From: Treponema sp.
GTDB taxonomy: Bacteria; Spirochaetota; Spirochaetia; Treponematales; Breznakiellaceae
Direction of reading: 5' to 3'
Assembly (NCBI GenBank): GCA_031268125.1
Contig: JAIRXT010000151.1
Coordinates: forward strand, 1-38,500
Length of the DNA: 38,500 nt
Shown: in pieces, positions 1 through 7,044 of the stretch
Position numbering within the stretch: position 1 is the first letter of the stretch
How the letters are laid out: the number at the start of each line of letters is the position of its first letter
Notes under the pieces: generated by a model
The model's input: only the letters and a program-made list of their open reading frames with translations
What the model was told of the DNA's origin: nothing
The model's database searches: none
Made by a program: the position numbers and the translations under genes

Positions 1-55
1 GCGAAGCGCAACAAACTGCTATGGTACTAACGAATGATTCGGAAGGCTGCTTTAG

Positions 56-517
56 ATGAGGTGTCCCCATTGCGGGAATTTTGATGACAAGGTTGTTGAA
101 TCCCGTACTTTAGCCAACGGAGAAGCGATTCGCCGGCGGCGTGAGTGTAATAGCTGCGGTTACCGCTTTACCAGTTACGAGCGCATTGAAGACAAACAGT
201 TCATGGTCATCAAGCGGGACGGCCGCAGGGAGCCTTTTGACCGGCGGAAGATTGAGCGCGGGGTGGAACGGGCCTTGGAAAAGCGGCCCATATCCCCCAT
301 GATGATCGAAAGTTTGGTCAACCAGATCGAAGATCAGGCGGCAATTTTGGGCAGAGTGAACCACGAGATCGGCACGCCGGACATTGGGGATCTGGTGTTG
401 AAAAAACTGGGGGCTTTGGACAGGGTGGCCTATATCCGCTTCGCCTCCGTGTACCAGCATTTCGAGAACCTGGACGAATTCGTCCGGGAAATACAAAAAA
501 TAGGGGAGCATACGTGA
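56..517 (+). CDS. nrdR: Transcriptional repressor NrdR
   Basis: NrdR represses ribonucleotide reductase genes by sensing ATP/dATP. The 153-aa product has the family's usual length. It starts with a zinc ribbon built from two pairs, C3-x2-C6 and C31-x2-C34, followed by an ATP-cone from about residue 48 (FMVIKRDGRREPF) to about 138. The ATG has a GGAAGG-like ribosome binding site 9 bases upstream. The gene overlaps the next one by 4 bp (GTGA, 514-517), so regulator and target are translationally coupled. Only 55 bp of upstream DNA is visible and I see no convincing NrdR box in it, so the operator, if present, lies outside the window. Identification is firm. Confidence 0.96.
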   Translation: MRCPHCGNFDDKVVESRTLANGEAIRRRRECNSCGYRFTSYERIEDKQFMVIKRDGRREPFDRRKIERGVERALEKRPISPMMIESLVNQIEDQAAILGRVNHEIGTPDIGDLVLKKLGALDRVAYIRFASVYQHFENLDEFVREIQKIGEHT

Positions 518-2586
518 TAAAACAGGTAGTTAAACGCTCAGGGGCCCTTGAAGCCTACGACCGTTTCAAAATATTCAGCGCCGTAAGCCGGGCCTTTGAC
601 GCGGTGGGAAAGACGGCCGCGGGAGGAACCACCGCCCTTTCCCCGGAGGAACAGGACGAGCGGGTAGAGGCCGTAACAAAACAGGTGGAAAGCCTGGCGG
701 AAGATATGATGAGAGGCCGCCATCCCTCCTCTATTCCCGCTATCGAGGAAATTCAGGACCTGGTGGAAACCGCCCTTATCGAAAAGCAGGAAACCGCGGT
801 AGCCAAATCCTATATCCTCTACCGGGCCCGGCACGAGGCCAGACGGGACCTGAAAAAACTGATGCTGGACATCGATTCCACAATGGACGGCTACCTCCGG
901 CAGTCCGACTGGCGGGTCAATGAAAACGCCAACGTGAACTACTCGCTGGGGGGGCTTATCCTCCACAATTCGGGGACCATCACCGCCAACTACTGGCTCA
1001 AGAATATCTATCTCCCGGAGATTGCCGATGCCCACAGGGACGCGGATTTTCATATCCACGACCTTTCCATGTTTTCAGGCTACTGCGCCGGCTGGTCCCT
1101 GCGCCAGCTTATCTCCGAAGGGCTGGGGGGGGTGGCGGACAAGATCACCAGCAAGCCCGCAAAGCACCTTTCCACCCTGATGCAGCAGGCGGTGAATTTT
1201 CAGGGCTGCCTGCAGAACGAATGGGCCGGGGCCCAGGCCTTTAGTTCCTTCGACACCTATATCGCCCCCTTTGTAAAGGCCGACAAGATGAGCGACAAGG
1301 AGGTAAAGCAGTGCCTCCAGAGCTTTGTCTTTGGGGTGAATACCCCCAGCCGCTGGGGCAGCCAGGCGCCCTTTACCAACATCACCCTGGACTGGGTCTG
1401 CCCTGCGGATCTTAAAGATCGAAAAGCCGTAACCGGGGGGCAGGAAACGGAATTCAGCTACGGCGACTGCCAGGCGGAAATGGACCGGGTAAACCGTATC
1501 TTCATCGAGTTGATGCTGGAGGGGGATGCCAACGGCCGGGGTTTCCAGTACCCCATCCCCACGTACAACATAACCAGGGATTTTGACTGGGACAGCGATA
1601 ACGCGGGGCTCCTCTTCGAGATGACCGCCCGCTACGGCACCCCCTATTTCCAGAATTTTATCAACTCCGATCTGAATCCCGAGGACGTCAGGTCCATGTG
1701 CTGCCGCCTGCAGTTGGACAAGCGGGAACTGCGGAAACGGGGGGGCGGCCTCTTCGGCTCCGACGAGCTTACCGGTTCCGTGGGGGTAGTAACCGTCAAC
1801 CTTCCCCGGATCGCCTATCTGGCAAAAGACCGGGGGGATTTCTACCGCCGCCTTGAAAGACTCATGAACCTGGCGAAGGAAAGCCTTATCATCAAGCGCA
1901 AAACCATTACAAAACTGCTGGATGCGGGGCTTTTCCCCTATACCCGGCGCTATTTGAAGAATTTCAACAGCCATTTCAACACGATCGGCTTAGTGGGAAT
2001 GAACGAGGCCCTGCAGAATTTCCTGGGGAAGAACGTGAGCATCGCAACGCCCCAGGGCCGGTCCTTTGCCCTGGAGGTTCTGGGTTTTATGCGGGAGAAG
2101 CTTGCGGATTTCCAGGAGGAAACGGGGGAACTCTTTAACCTGGAGGCCACTCCCGCGGAATCAACCTCCTACCGTCTGGCAAAACACGACAAGGCCCGCT
2201 ATCCGGACATTATCACCGCGGGGACAACGGAGCCCTACTACACCAATTCCACCCAGCTCCCGGTGATGGAGACTGAAGACGTCTTCGACGCGCTGGACCA
2301 GCAGGAGGCCCTGCAAGCTGCCTACACCGGGGGCACGGTGTTTCATGTTTTCCTGGGGGAAGCCATCGAGGACCGGCGGAGCTGCCGGAATCTGGTGCGG
2401 ACCATTGCCCAAAATTACCGGATTCCCTATTACACCATCTCCCCCACCTTTTCGGTATGTCCGGTCCACGGCTACCTGCGGGGGGAACACTTCCACTGCC
2501 CCAAATGCCGGGAAGAACAGGAGGCGGAATTGCAGAATGAAATTAACGCCCTGGAACAGGAGCGGGAATATATTCTAAGGTCATAA
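514..2586 (+). CDS. nrdD: Class III ribonucleotide reductase NrdD, lacking its glycyl radical segment
   Basis: This is the large subunit of the oxygen-sensitive reductase that makes dNTPs from ribonucleoside triphosphates. The 690-aa chain has an N-terminal ATP-cone (residues 1 to about 110), then the alpha/beta barrel with the finger-loop cysteine pair MCCRL (C396/C397) and the partner cysteine C191 in GYCAGW. The zinc site follows with CPVH (C649) and CPKC (C662/C665). In the family, the zinc site is followed within a few dozen residues by the glycyl radical motif R-x-x-G-Y. Here the chain instead continues as a charged, helix-prone tail of about 25 residues (REEQEAELQNEINALEQE) and ends at TAA. 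The missing motif lies in the next gene. The start is GTG with AGGGGAG six bases upstream and overlaps nrdR. The alternative of an inactivating frameshift is disfavoured because both sides look like designed termini. Confidence 0.95.
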   Translation: MIKQVVKRSGALEAYDRFKIFSAVSRAFDAVGKTAAGGTTALSPEEQDERVEAVTKQVESLAEDMMRGRHPSSIPAIEEIQDLVETALIEKQETAVAKSYILYRARHEARRDLKKLMLDIDSTMDGYLRQSDWRVNENANVNYSLGGLILHNSGTITANYWLKNIYLPEIADAHRDADFHIHDLSMFSGYCAGWSLRQLISEGLGGVADKITSKPAKHLSTLMQQAVNFQGCLQNEWAGAQAFSSFDTYIAPFVKADKMSDKEVKQCLQSFVFGVNTPSRWGSQAPFTNITLDWVCPADLKDRKAVTGGQETEFSYGDCQAEMDRVNRIFIELMLEGDANGRGFQYPIPTYNITRDFDWDSDNAGLLFEMTARYGTPYFQNFINSDLNPEDVRSMCCRLQLDKRELRKRGGGLFGSDELTGSVGVVTVNLPRIAYLAKDRGDFYRRLERLMNLAKESLIIKRKTITKLLDAGLFPYTRRYLKNFNSHFNTIGLVGMNEALQNFLGKNVSIATPQGRSFALEVLGFMREKLADFQEETGELFNLEATPAESTSYRLAKHDKARYPDIITAGTTEPYYTNSTQLPVMETEDVFDALDQQEALQAAYTGGTVFHVFLGEAIEDRRSCRNLVRTIAQNYRIPYYTISPTFSVCPVHGYLRGEHFHCPKCREEQEAELQNEINALEQEREYILRS

Positions 2587-2610
2587 AGACCAACGTTGAA
2601 ACGACTCCGG

Positions 2611-2628
2611 GGGCGGGGAATACCGCCC
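2611..2628 (+). other. GC-rich hairpin in the nrdD / glycyl-radical-gene spacer
   Basis: GGGCGG (2611-2616) pairs with CCGCCC (2623-2628) around a six-base loop. There is no T-run, so this is not an intrinsic terminator. It sits in the middle of the 79-bp gap between the two halves of the reductase, about 22 bases before the next ribosome binding site. It could stabilise or process the transcript, or tune translation of the second cistron. Role unproven. Confidence 0.4.
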
Positions 2629-2665
2629 TGCGGGAACAATATTTTTAAACGAGGAGCACAGTAAC

Positions 2666-3178
2666 ATGAGAACCCTTGAACAAGTAGAAAAGGATCTAAC
2701 CCAGGCCAAAGACGCCCTTTCATCGGTAGAAGGCACGCCCGCGGAGGTATACAGCCGTATCGTCGGGTATTACCGCTCGGTACGGAACTGGAACCGGGGT
2801 AAGCGGGAAGAATACGGCGAGCGGCGGCTCTACGATCTTTCCCGGCCGGAACATTCCGGGCGGAATCCGGCGGAAGCAACGGCGGCCGGCGGGGAACCGG
2901 CGGCAGTTACCGTCCCGGCTGCCGGCGCCGGGGGGACCAAAGTCCTCCTGTTCTGGCGCCAGTCCTGTCCTGCCTGCCCATCCGCAAAGGAAGCGGCGGG
3001 CCGGCTGGGAATTCCGGTAGACCTGGTAAACGCCGATACGGAGGCGGGATTTGCAGAAGCCCGGGAGCGGAACGTGCTTGCCACCCCCACGGCCATTTTC
3101 CTTTCGCCGTCGGGTACGGAGATCGGCAGGGCCCGGGATTCCCGGTCCATCGCCGCCTTCGGCAAAACCGTGGTGTAG
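2666..3178 (+). CDS. Autonomous NrdD glycyl radical domain fused to a thioredoxin/glutaredoxin-like domain
   Basis: The 170-aa product has two parts. Residues 27-53 carry the C-terminal NrdD signature that the upstream NrdD lacks: VYSRIVGYY with Gly34 as the expected radical site, then RNWNRGKREEYGER. A disordered Ala/Pro/Gly linker (about 58-90) leads to a thioredoxin-fold-like domain (about 91-170). This has a beta strand VLLFW, the redox motif CPAC (C101, C104) and the cis-proline turn ATPTAIF (P141). The first 22 residues are helix-prone and could pair with the charged NrdD tail. The ATG at 2666 has GAGGAG nine bases upstream. The frame differs from nrdD and has a stop at 2597-2599, so it is a genuine separate cistron. 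Known family facts: NrdG makes the glycyl radical, and some NrdD enzymes take electrons from thioredoxin or NrdH. Inference: this subunit supplies both the radical and the reductant. An analogue is GrcA, the spare-part domain of pyruvate formate-lyase. Confidence 0.88.
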   Translation: MRTLEQVEKDLTQAKDALSSVEGTPAEVYSRIVGYYRSVRNWNRGKREEYGERRLYDLSRPEHSGRNPAEATAAGGEPAAVTVPAAGAGGTKVLLFWRQSCPACPSAKEAAGRLGIPVDLVNADTEAGFAEARERNVLATPTAIFLSPSGTEIGRARDSRSIAAFGKTVV

Positions 3179-3189
3179 GGAAAGGCCTT

Positions 3190-3903
3190 ATGGTAAGGCT
3201 GCGTAAAACCAGCCTGGTTGATTACCCCGGCGGGATCGCATCGGTGCTCTTCCTGCCCGGCTGCAACCTTCGCTGCCCCTGGTGCCAAAACCGGGAACTG
3301 GTTCTGCAATCCGTACCGGAGGCCTTCATTCCCCTGGAAGAAGCTCTCGCTCTGATACGGAAACGCCGGAATCTGCTGGACGGGGTAGTTGTTTCCGGGG
3401 GAGAACCAAGCATATACCCCGCGCTGGGGGATCTGATCGCCGAACTACACGGCACCGGGCTTCCGGTAAAGCTTGATACCAACGGTATGAATCCCCGGGT
3501 GTTAAAAAAAATCTGCGGAGAAAAAAATTCCCGGCCCGATTATATCGCCCTGGACCTGAAACTGGCCCCCGGCCGCTACCGGGAGTTGCTGCCTTCCGCC
3601 GGCCCGGAGGAGAAAACCGGGCCGGCCTCTTTTGATCCCGCCGCCGCCCTTACCGAAAGCGCCGCGCTGGTCCGTGCTTCGGGAATTCCCCACGAGTACC
3701 GCAGCCTGGCCCTGCCGGGCGGATACTTCGGCGCCGGGGACGTTGAAGCCCTCTCCCCCCTGGCCGACGGCGGCCCCTGGTATTTCCGCCCTTTTTCACC
3801 GGGAAACTGCCTGGACCCCGCCTGGAATTCCCTCCCCCCCACAGGGGAAAAGGAAACGGCGGCGCTGGCGGAAACGGCGAAACCCCGCCTGCCGCAGACC
3901 TAG
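3190..3903 (+). CDS. nrdG: Anaerobic ribonucleotide reductase activating protein (radical SAM)
   Basis: NrdG uses a [4Fe-4S] cluster and S-adenosylmethionine to place the glycyl radical on NrdD. The 237-aa product has the radical SAM motif C25-x3-C29-x2-C32 (GCNLRCPWC) near the N-terminus and the SAM-contacting VVSGGEP motif at about residue 77. The length suits the larger bacterial NrdG-type activases. The start codon lies 11 bases after the stop of the preceding gene with a GGGAAAGG-like ribosome binding site, so it is the fourth gene of the nrd operon. In this organism its substrate glycine should lie on the separate upstream polypeptide rather than on NrdD itself. Identification is firm on family, and the NrdG role rests on the operon context. 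Confidence 0.94.
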   Translation: MVRLRKTSLVDYPGGIASVLFLPGCNLRCPWCQNRELVLQSVPEAFIPLEEALALIRKRRNLLDGVVVSGGEPSIYPALGDLIAELHGTGLPVKLDTNGMNPRVLKKICGEKNSRPDYIALDLKLAPGRYRELLPSAGPEEKTGPASFDPAAALTESAALVRASGIPHEYRSLALPGGYFGAGDVEALSPLADGGPWYFRPFSPGNCLDPAWNSLPPTGEKETAALAETAKPRLPQT

Positions 3904-3927
3904 CGGCCGTACATAAAAAACGGCCGC
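3903..3927 (+). other. Hairpin at the nrdG stop codon
   Basis: GCGGCCGT (3903-3910) and ACGGCCGC (3920-3927) form a perfect 8-bp stem with a nine-base A-rich loop. The first arm begins on the last base of the nrdG TAG. No T-run follows, so it may be a 3' end stabiliser. The stronger terminator candidate lies about 45 bp further on. Confidence 0.4.
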
Positions 3928-3970
3928 CGGGACAGCAATTTCAAATTCAAAAAAAATAGCAGTTCAACCT

Positions 3971-4040
3971 AAAAATGGTCAAAGGTACGGGCTTGTTATG
4001 CAGCATAAAACCGTACCGGCAGCCGTTTGACCATTTTTTT
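3971..4040 (+). terminator. Large composite inverted repeat, likely terminator of the nrd operon
   Basis: AAAAATGGTCAAA (3971-3983) is perfectly complementary to 4026-4038, which runs into seven Ts. Inside it GGTACGG (3984-3990) pairs with CCGTACC (4011-4017), and the apex TTATG-CAG-CATAA (3996-4008) forms a third stem. The A-run and T-run flanks fit a bidirectional intrinsic terminator, though the structure is larger than termination needs. The right end overlaps the dispersed repeat at 4030-4054. Confidence 0.55.
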
Positions 4041-4054
4041 ACCTTGAAAACCCC
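4030..4054 (+). repeat. Dispersed intergenic repeat, copy 1
   Basis: About 24 bases reading ACCAT-T(6-7)-ACCTTGAAAACCCC occur here. They occur again in inverted orientation at 36011-36035 upstream of nusA, differing only by one base in the T-run and one in the C-run. A match of this length between two non-coding regions is not expected by chance in 38.5 kb. Nature unknown; no open reading frame covers it. Confidence 0.6.
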
Positions 4055-4090
4055 TTGATAAGCCGGCAATTTTCAGTTTGGGAAGAGATG

Positions 4091-4200
4091 AAAAGGCGCC
4101 CTGCCCAAAGCCGGGCGGGGTGTCAGGGGGAAAAACGAGGGGAAGGGGTCCCTGTTTTTCCCCCTGACAGGACCCCAAGGAAATTTTACCGGCGCCTTTT
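4091..4200. repeat. Nested inverted repeat upstream of the gamma-glutamyltransferase gene
   Basis: Outer arms AAAAGGCGCC (4091-4100) and GGCGCCTTTT (4191-4200) are perfect complements. Inside, TGTCAGGGGGAAAAAC (4121-4136) pairs perfectly over 16 bp with 4154-4169. A small GCCC/GGGC hairpin sits at 4103-4116. The rest of 3904-4316 shows no supportable gene. It could be a structured RNA, a REP-like element or a very small MITE; I cannot decide between these. Confidence 0.5.
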
Positions 4201-4316
4201 CGTTTTGGAATGGTTAAAATGAGAATTGCCGGGAGGCGACCCATTGCCCAAGGGACGATCTTTTGGGAAAATAGGCTTTAGTTATGCAAAATTCCCGCGC
4301 CGCAAGAGATGTCCCT

Positions 4317-5957
4317 ATGGATCCTCATTACCTGCCCTACCCTTCCGGAAGGCAGGTTATCTACGGCCGCCGGGGCCTGGTTGCCGCATCCCAGCCCCTG
4401 GCGGCCCAGGCGGGGCTCGATATCCTTAAACGGGGGGGCAATGCGTTTGACGCCGCAGTGGCCTGTGCGGCGGCCATGACGGTGCTGGAACCCTGTAGTA
4501 ACGGCCTGGGCGGGGATGCCTTTGCGATTCTCTGGCCGGCGAAGGAGGCCGTGTTGAGGGGGCTCAATTCCTCCGGCCCCGCCCCGGCCTTGATGAGCGG
4601 GGAAAATATCCGGGCCGGGGGTTATACCGCCATGCCCCGCCTGGGTCCCGCCTCCATCACCGTGCCGGGGATCCCCGCGGCCTGGGCGGCCGTCTCTTCA
4701 CGCTACGGACGCATCCCCCTGGACGAAACCCTGGAGGCAGCGGCGGTACTGGCGGAGGAAGGCTACCCTGCCTCCCCCCTCACCGCCCGGGGCTGGAAGC
4801 AGAGCCTGGAAAATTACCTGCAAGAGCGGCAGATTGCCGGCGGAAAGGGGGGCATCAAAGAGGGGCCGGAAGTCTTTGACGGCTGGTTCCGGGTCTTTGC
4901 ATCTGCCGGGGCCCCCGCCGCCGGGGACCTGGTCCGCCTGCCTGCCCTGGCGAAGACAATCCGGGAAATCGGCCGCACGGGGGCGGAATCCTATTACCGG
5001 GGAGAGATCGCCGCCGGCATCGACGCCTATATGAGGCGGATCGGCGGCTTTTTAAGGGCGGAGGATCTGGCGGCTTTCTCCCCCGAATGGGTGGAACCCC
5101 TCGGCGTCAACTACCGGGGTTACGACATCTGGGAAATTCCCCCCAACGGCCAGGGCATGACCGCCCTCATGGCCCTCAACATCCTTGAAAATTTCGACTT
5201 CCCCCAGGGGAAGGATCATCCCGGTACGATCCACAAACAGATAGAATCCCTAAAACTCGCCTTTGCCGATGCCCACGCCCATATCACCGATCCCCGGGTA
5301 ACGCCGGTCGATACGGCGGCCCTCCTCTCCAAGGACTACGCGGAAAAACGGAGCGCCCTGATCGGGGAGGAGGCCGGAGAACCGGTCTGCGGAAAACCGG
5401 AGGCCTCCGGGACGGTGTACCTCTGCGCCGTTGACGGGGAAGGAAACATGGCCTCCTATATCCAGAGCAACTACATGGGCTTCGGTTCCGGCGTAGTCCT
5501 CCCGGAATGGGGAATCGCCTTCCAGAACCGGGGATTCGGCTTTACCCTGGATAAAGGCAGCGTTAAGTACGTCCTCCCCGGCAAGCGACCCTTCCACACC
5601 ATCATCCCCGGCTTCATCACCAGGAACGGGGAAGCCCTGGGGCCCTTCGGCATCATGGGGGGAGCCATGCAGCCCCAGGCCCATTTGCAGGTATTGAGCG
5701 GCCTTATCGACTTCAGCCTGAACCCCCAGGCCGCCCTGGACGCCCCCCGCTGGCAGTGGACGGAGGGAAAGAAGGTCCTCCTGGAACAGGGATTCCCCCG
5801 CCATATCGCCGCTGCCCTGAACCGCCGGGGCCACCAGGTGTCCTTCGAACTTAACGAAGGGAGCTTCGGCCGGGGCCAGATTATCCTCCGGGCCCCCCAG
5901 GGCGGCTATATTGCCGGTACCGAACCCCGGGCCGATGGTTACATAGCGGTATGGTAG
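4317..5957 (+). CDS. Gamma-glutamyltransferase family protein (Ntn hydrolase)
   Basis: The product resembles cytoplasmic, YwrD-like members of the gamma-glutamyltransferase family, which cleave gamma-glutamyl or related amide bonds after self-processing. The N-terminal half has GLGGDAFA. The small-subunit start is marked by the nucleophile threonine in ASGTVYLCAVD (Thr366 from this start), followed by PFGIMGGAMQPQAH and LDAPRWQW. There is no signal peptide, so it acts in the cytoplasm. An in-frame ATG lies further upstream at 4284, but I prefer the one at 4317 because the protein then begins MDPHYLPYPSGRQV, as relatives do, giving 546 aa. A weak promoter candidate (TTGCCC 4244-4249, GAAAAT 4267-4272, 17-bp spacing) would put the transcript start just before 4284, also favouring the later ATG. 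Monocistronic. Substrate unknown. Confidence 0.85.
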   Translation: MDPHYLPYPSGRQVIYGRRGLVAASQPLAAQAGLDILKRGGNAFDAAVACAAAMTVLEPCSNGLGGDAFAILWPAKEAVLRGLNSSGPAPALMSGENIRAGGYTAMPRLGPASITVPGIPAAWAAVSSRYGRIPLDETLEAAAVLAEEGYPASPLTARGWKQSLENYLQERQIAGGKGGIKEGPEVFDGWFRVFASAGAPAAGDLVRLPALAKTIREIGRTGAESYYRGEIAAGIDAYMRRIGGFLRAEDLAAFSPEWVEPLGVNYRGYDIWEIPPNGQGMTALMALNILENFDFPQGKDHPGTIHKQIESLKLAFADAHAHITDPRVTPVDTAALLSKDYAEKRSALIGEEAGEPVCGKPEASGTVYLCAVDGEGNMASYIQSNYMGFGSGVVLPEWGIAFQNRGFGFTLDKGSVKYVLPGKRPFHTIIPGFITRNGEALGPFGIMGGAMQPQAHLQVLSGLIDFSLNPQAALDAPRWQWTEGKKVLLEQGFPRHIAAALNRRGHQVSFELNEGSFGRGQIILRAPQGGYIAGTEPRADGYIAVW

Positions 5958-6001
5958 CTCTATCAAAACCGGCGGGGGCCGGGAGAAGACGGCGCGGGGG
6001 A

Positions 6002-6030
6002 TTGTCCAAAGCGGCGGTTCCGGGTATAAT
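6002..6030 (+). promoter_or_regulatory. Sigma-70-type promoter for the TPR-greA-vWA operon
   Basis: TTGTCC (6002-6007) and a perfect TATAAT (6025-6030) are separated by 17 bp. Transcription would start near 6037, about 40 bases before the first gene, with no other gene in between. Confidence 0.65.
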
Positions 6031-6075
6031 CCAAAAAGTATATTTTGTATCTCAAGGTGAAAAGATATTCAAGCC

Positions 6076-7017
6076 ATGAGTTCGGAAGATACGGTTGGGG
6101 AACTTATCCAAAAGGCTTATAACAAGCTGGACGCCGCCGATGCGGAGGGCGCCCTGAAGCTTCTTGAAGAAGCTTTGCGGATAGATTTTGACCATCCGGA
6201 GGTAAAAGACGGTCTAAAATGCCTCACCTGGTGGATTGAGCATATCAAAAGGGCCGATGATTTTCGGGAAGCCTACGATAAGGGTGTTTTCATTCTATCC
6301 CAATGGAAGCCCTATTACAGCTTTCTGGATCGTTTTGACCGGCATTTTGATTCCTGCCAATTTGTCATCCGGCGCTATGTCTTTTCCGCCGCCCTGAGAT
6401 ATTTTTCCGGTGCGCTGGAGGACGGGACAAACGAGCACGATCCCTATCTGCTCCTCCTTGTGGGCCGCTGTTACAAGGGGGCCGGGAACTACGGGGAGTC
6501 TTTGAGATATCTGGAGCAGGCCGCCCGGTTTAAGCGGGACGATGCGGAGACTCTTTCGGAACTGGCAGATGTAAACGCCCTGCTGGCGGAAAACCGGGCC
6601 GCCAAGGCGCTGTTCCGGGAGGCTTTTTTTGTCGATCCCCAGAAAATCGACCTGCGATCCATGGAATCGGAGCTGATTATCCGCCTGCGGGACCGGGTAT
6701 TGAGCATGGGCTATGCCGGGCCCGAACTGGCGGAGTGGATCCCCGTATACGGGAACCTGTTCAGGGTGTTTTCGGTTAAAAGGGAATTAAAGCAATCGGA
6801 GTTAAGCAGGCTTAAACAGTCGGTATTCGCCCTGGAAAACGAGATAGGACATGCCGGCGGCGAGCAGAGCCGTCTGCTGAAGCCCCGGCTGATCAACCGT
6901 TATTTCTGGCTGATCGATCATTATGAAAATACCCGTGACGATCCGGGGGTAGTAGAGGATACGATGAGGAAGATCAAAATCATCGATACAACAATTTACG
7001 ATTGGTATATAAGATAA
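6076..7017 (+). CDS. Tetratricopeptide-repeat protein
   Basis: A 313-aa soluble protein with no signal peptide. The N-terminal segment (ADAEGALKLLEEALRIDFDHPE, residues about 17-40) and the middle (YLLLLVGRCYKGAGNYGESLRYLEQAARFKRDDAETLSELADVNALL, about 123-170) read as TPR helices. The C-terminal third is charged and helix-prone. It probably acts as a protein-protein scaffold in the cytoplasm. The ATG has AAGGTGA 15 bases upstream, a rather long spacing. It is the first gene after a clear promoter and is followed 27 bp later by the GreA fusion, which itself begins with repeat helices, so the two may work together. No specific function can be assigned. Confidence 0.75.
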   Translation: MSSEDTVGELIQKAYNKLDAADAEGALKLLEEALRIDFDHPEVKDGLKCLTWWIEHIKRADDFREAYDKGVFILSQWKPYYSFLDRFDRHFDSCQFVIRRYVFSAALRYFSGALEDGTNEHDPYLLLLVGRCYKGAGNYGESLRYLEQAARFKRDDAETLSELADVNALLAENRAAKALFREAFFVDPQKIDLRSMESELIIRLRDRVLSMGYAGPELAEWIPVYGNLFRVFSVKRELKQSELSRLKQSVFALENEIGHAGGEQSRLLKPRLINRYFWLIDHYENTRDDPGVVEDTMRKIKIIDTTIYDWYIR

Positions 7018-7044
7018 GCCTTAGGGGCAAAGAGGAGTTTGGAA

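Noticed and set aside
1..55. NrdR box upstream of nrdR
   Set aside because: Only 55 bp are visible and no palindrome resembling the NrdR consensus is present.
1075..1974. Long open frame (299 codons) on the minus strand inside nrdD
   Set aside because: It is antisense to a clearly conserved enzyme, has no family resemblance and has low-complexity composition typical of GC-rich shadow frames.
2587..2665. Simple sequencing frameshift or degradation of nrdD explaining the separate glycyl radical segment
   Set aside because: The downstream frame has its own stop at 2597-2599 and a strong ribosome binding site plus ATG, and both termini carry extra helical sequence. A single indel cannot join the two parts in the usual register. 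I also considered ribosomal bypassing, but nothing requires it.
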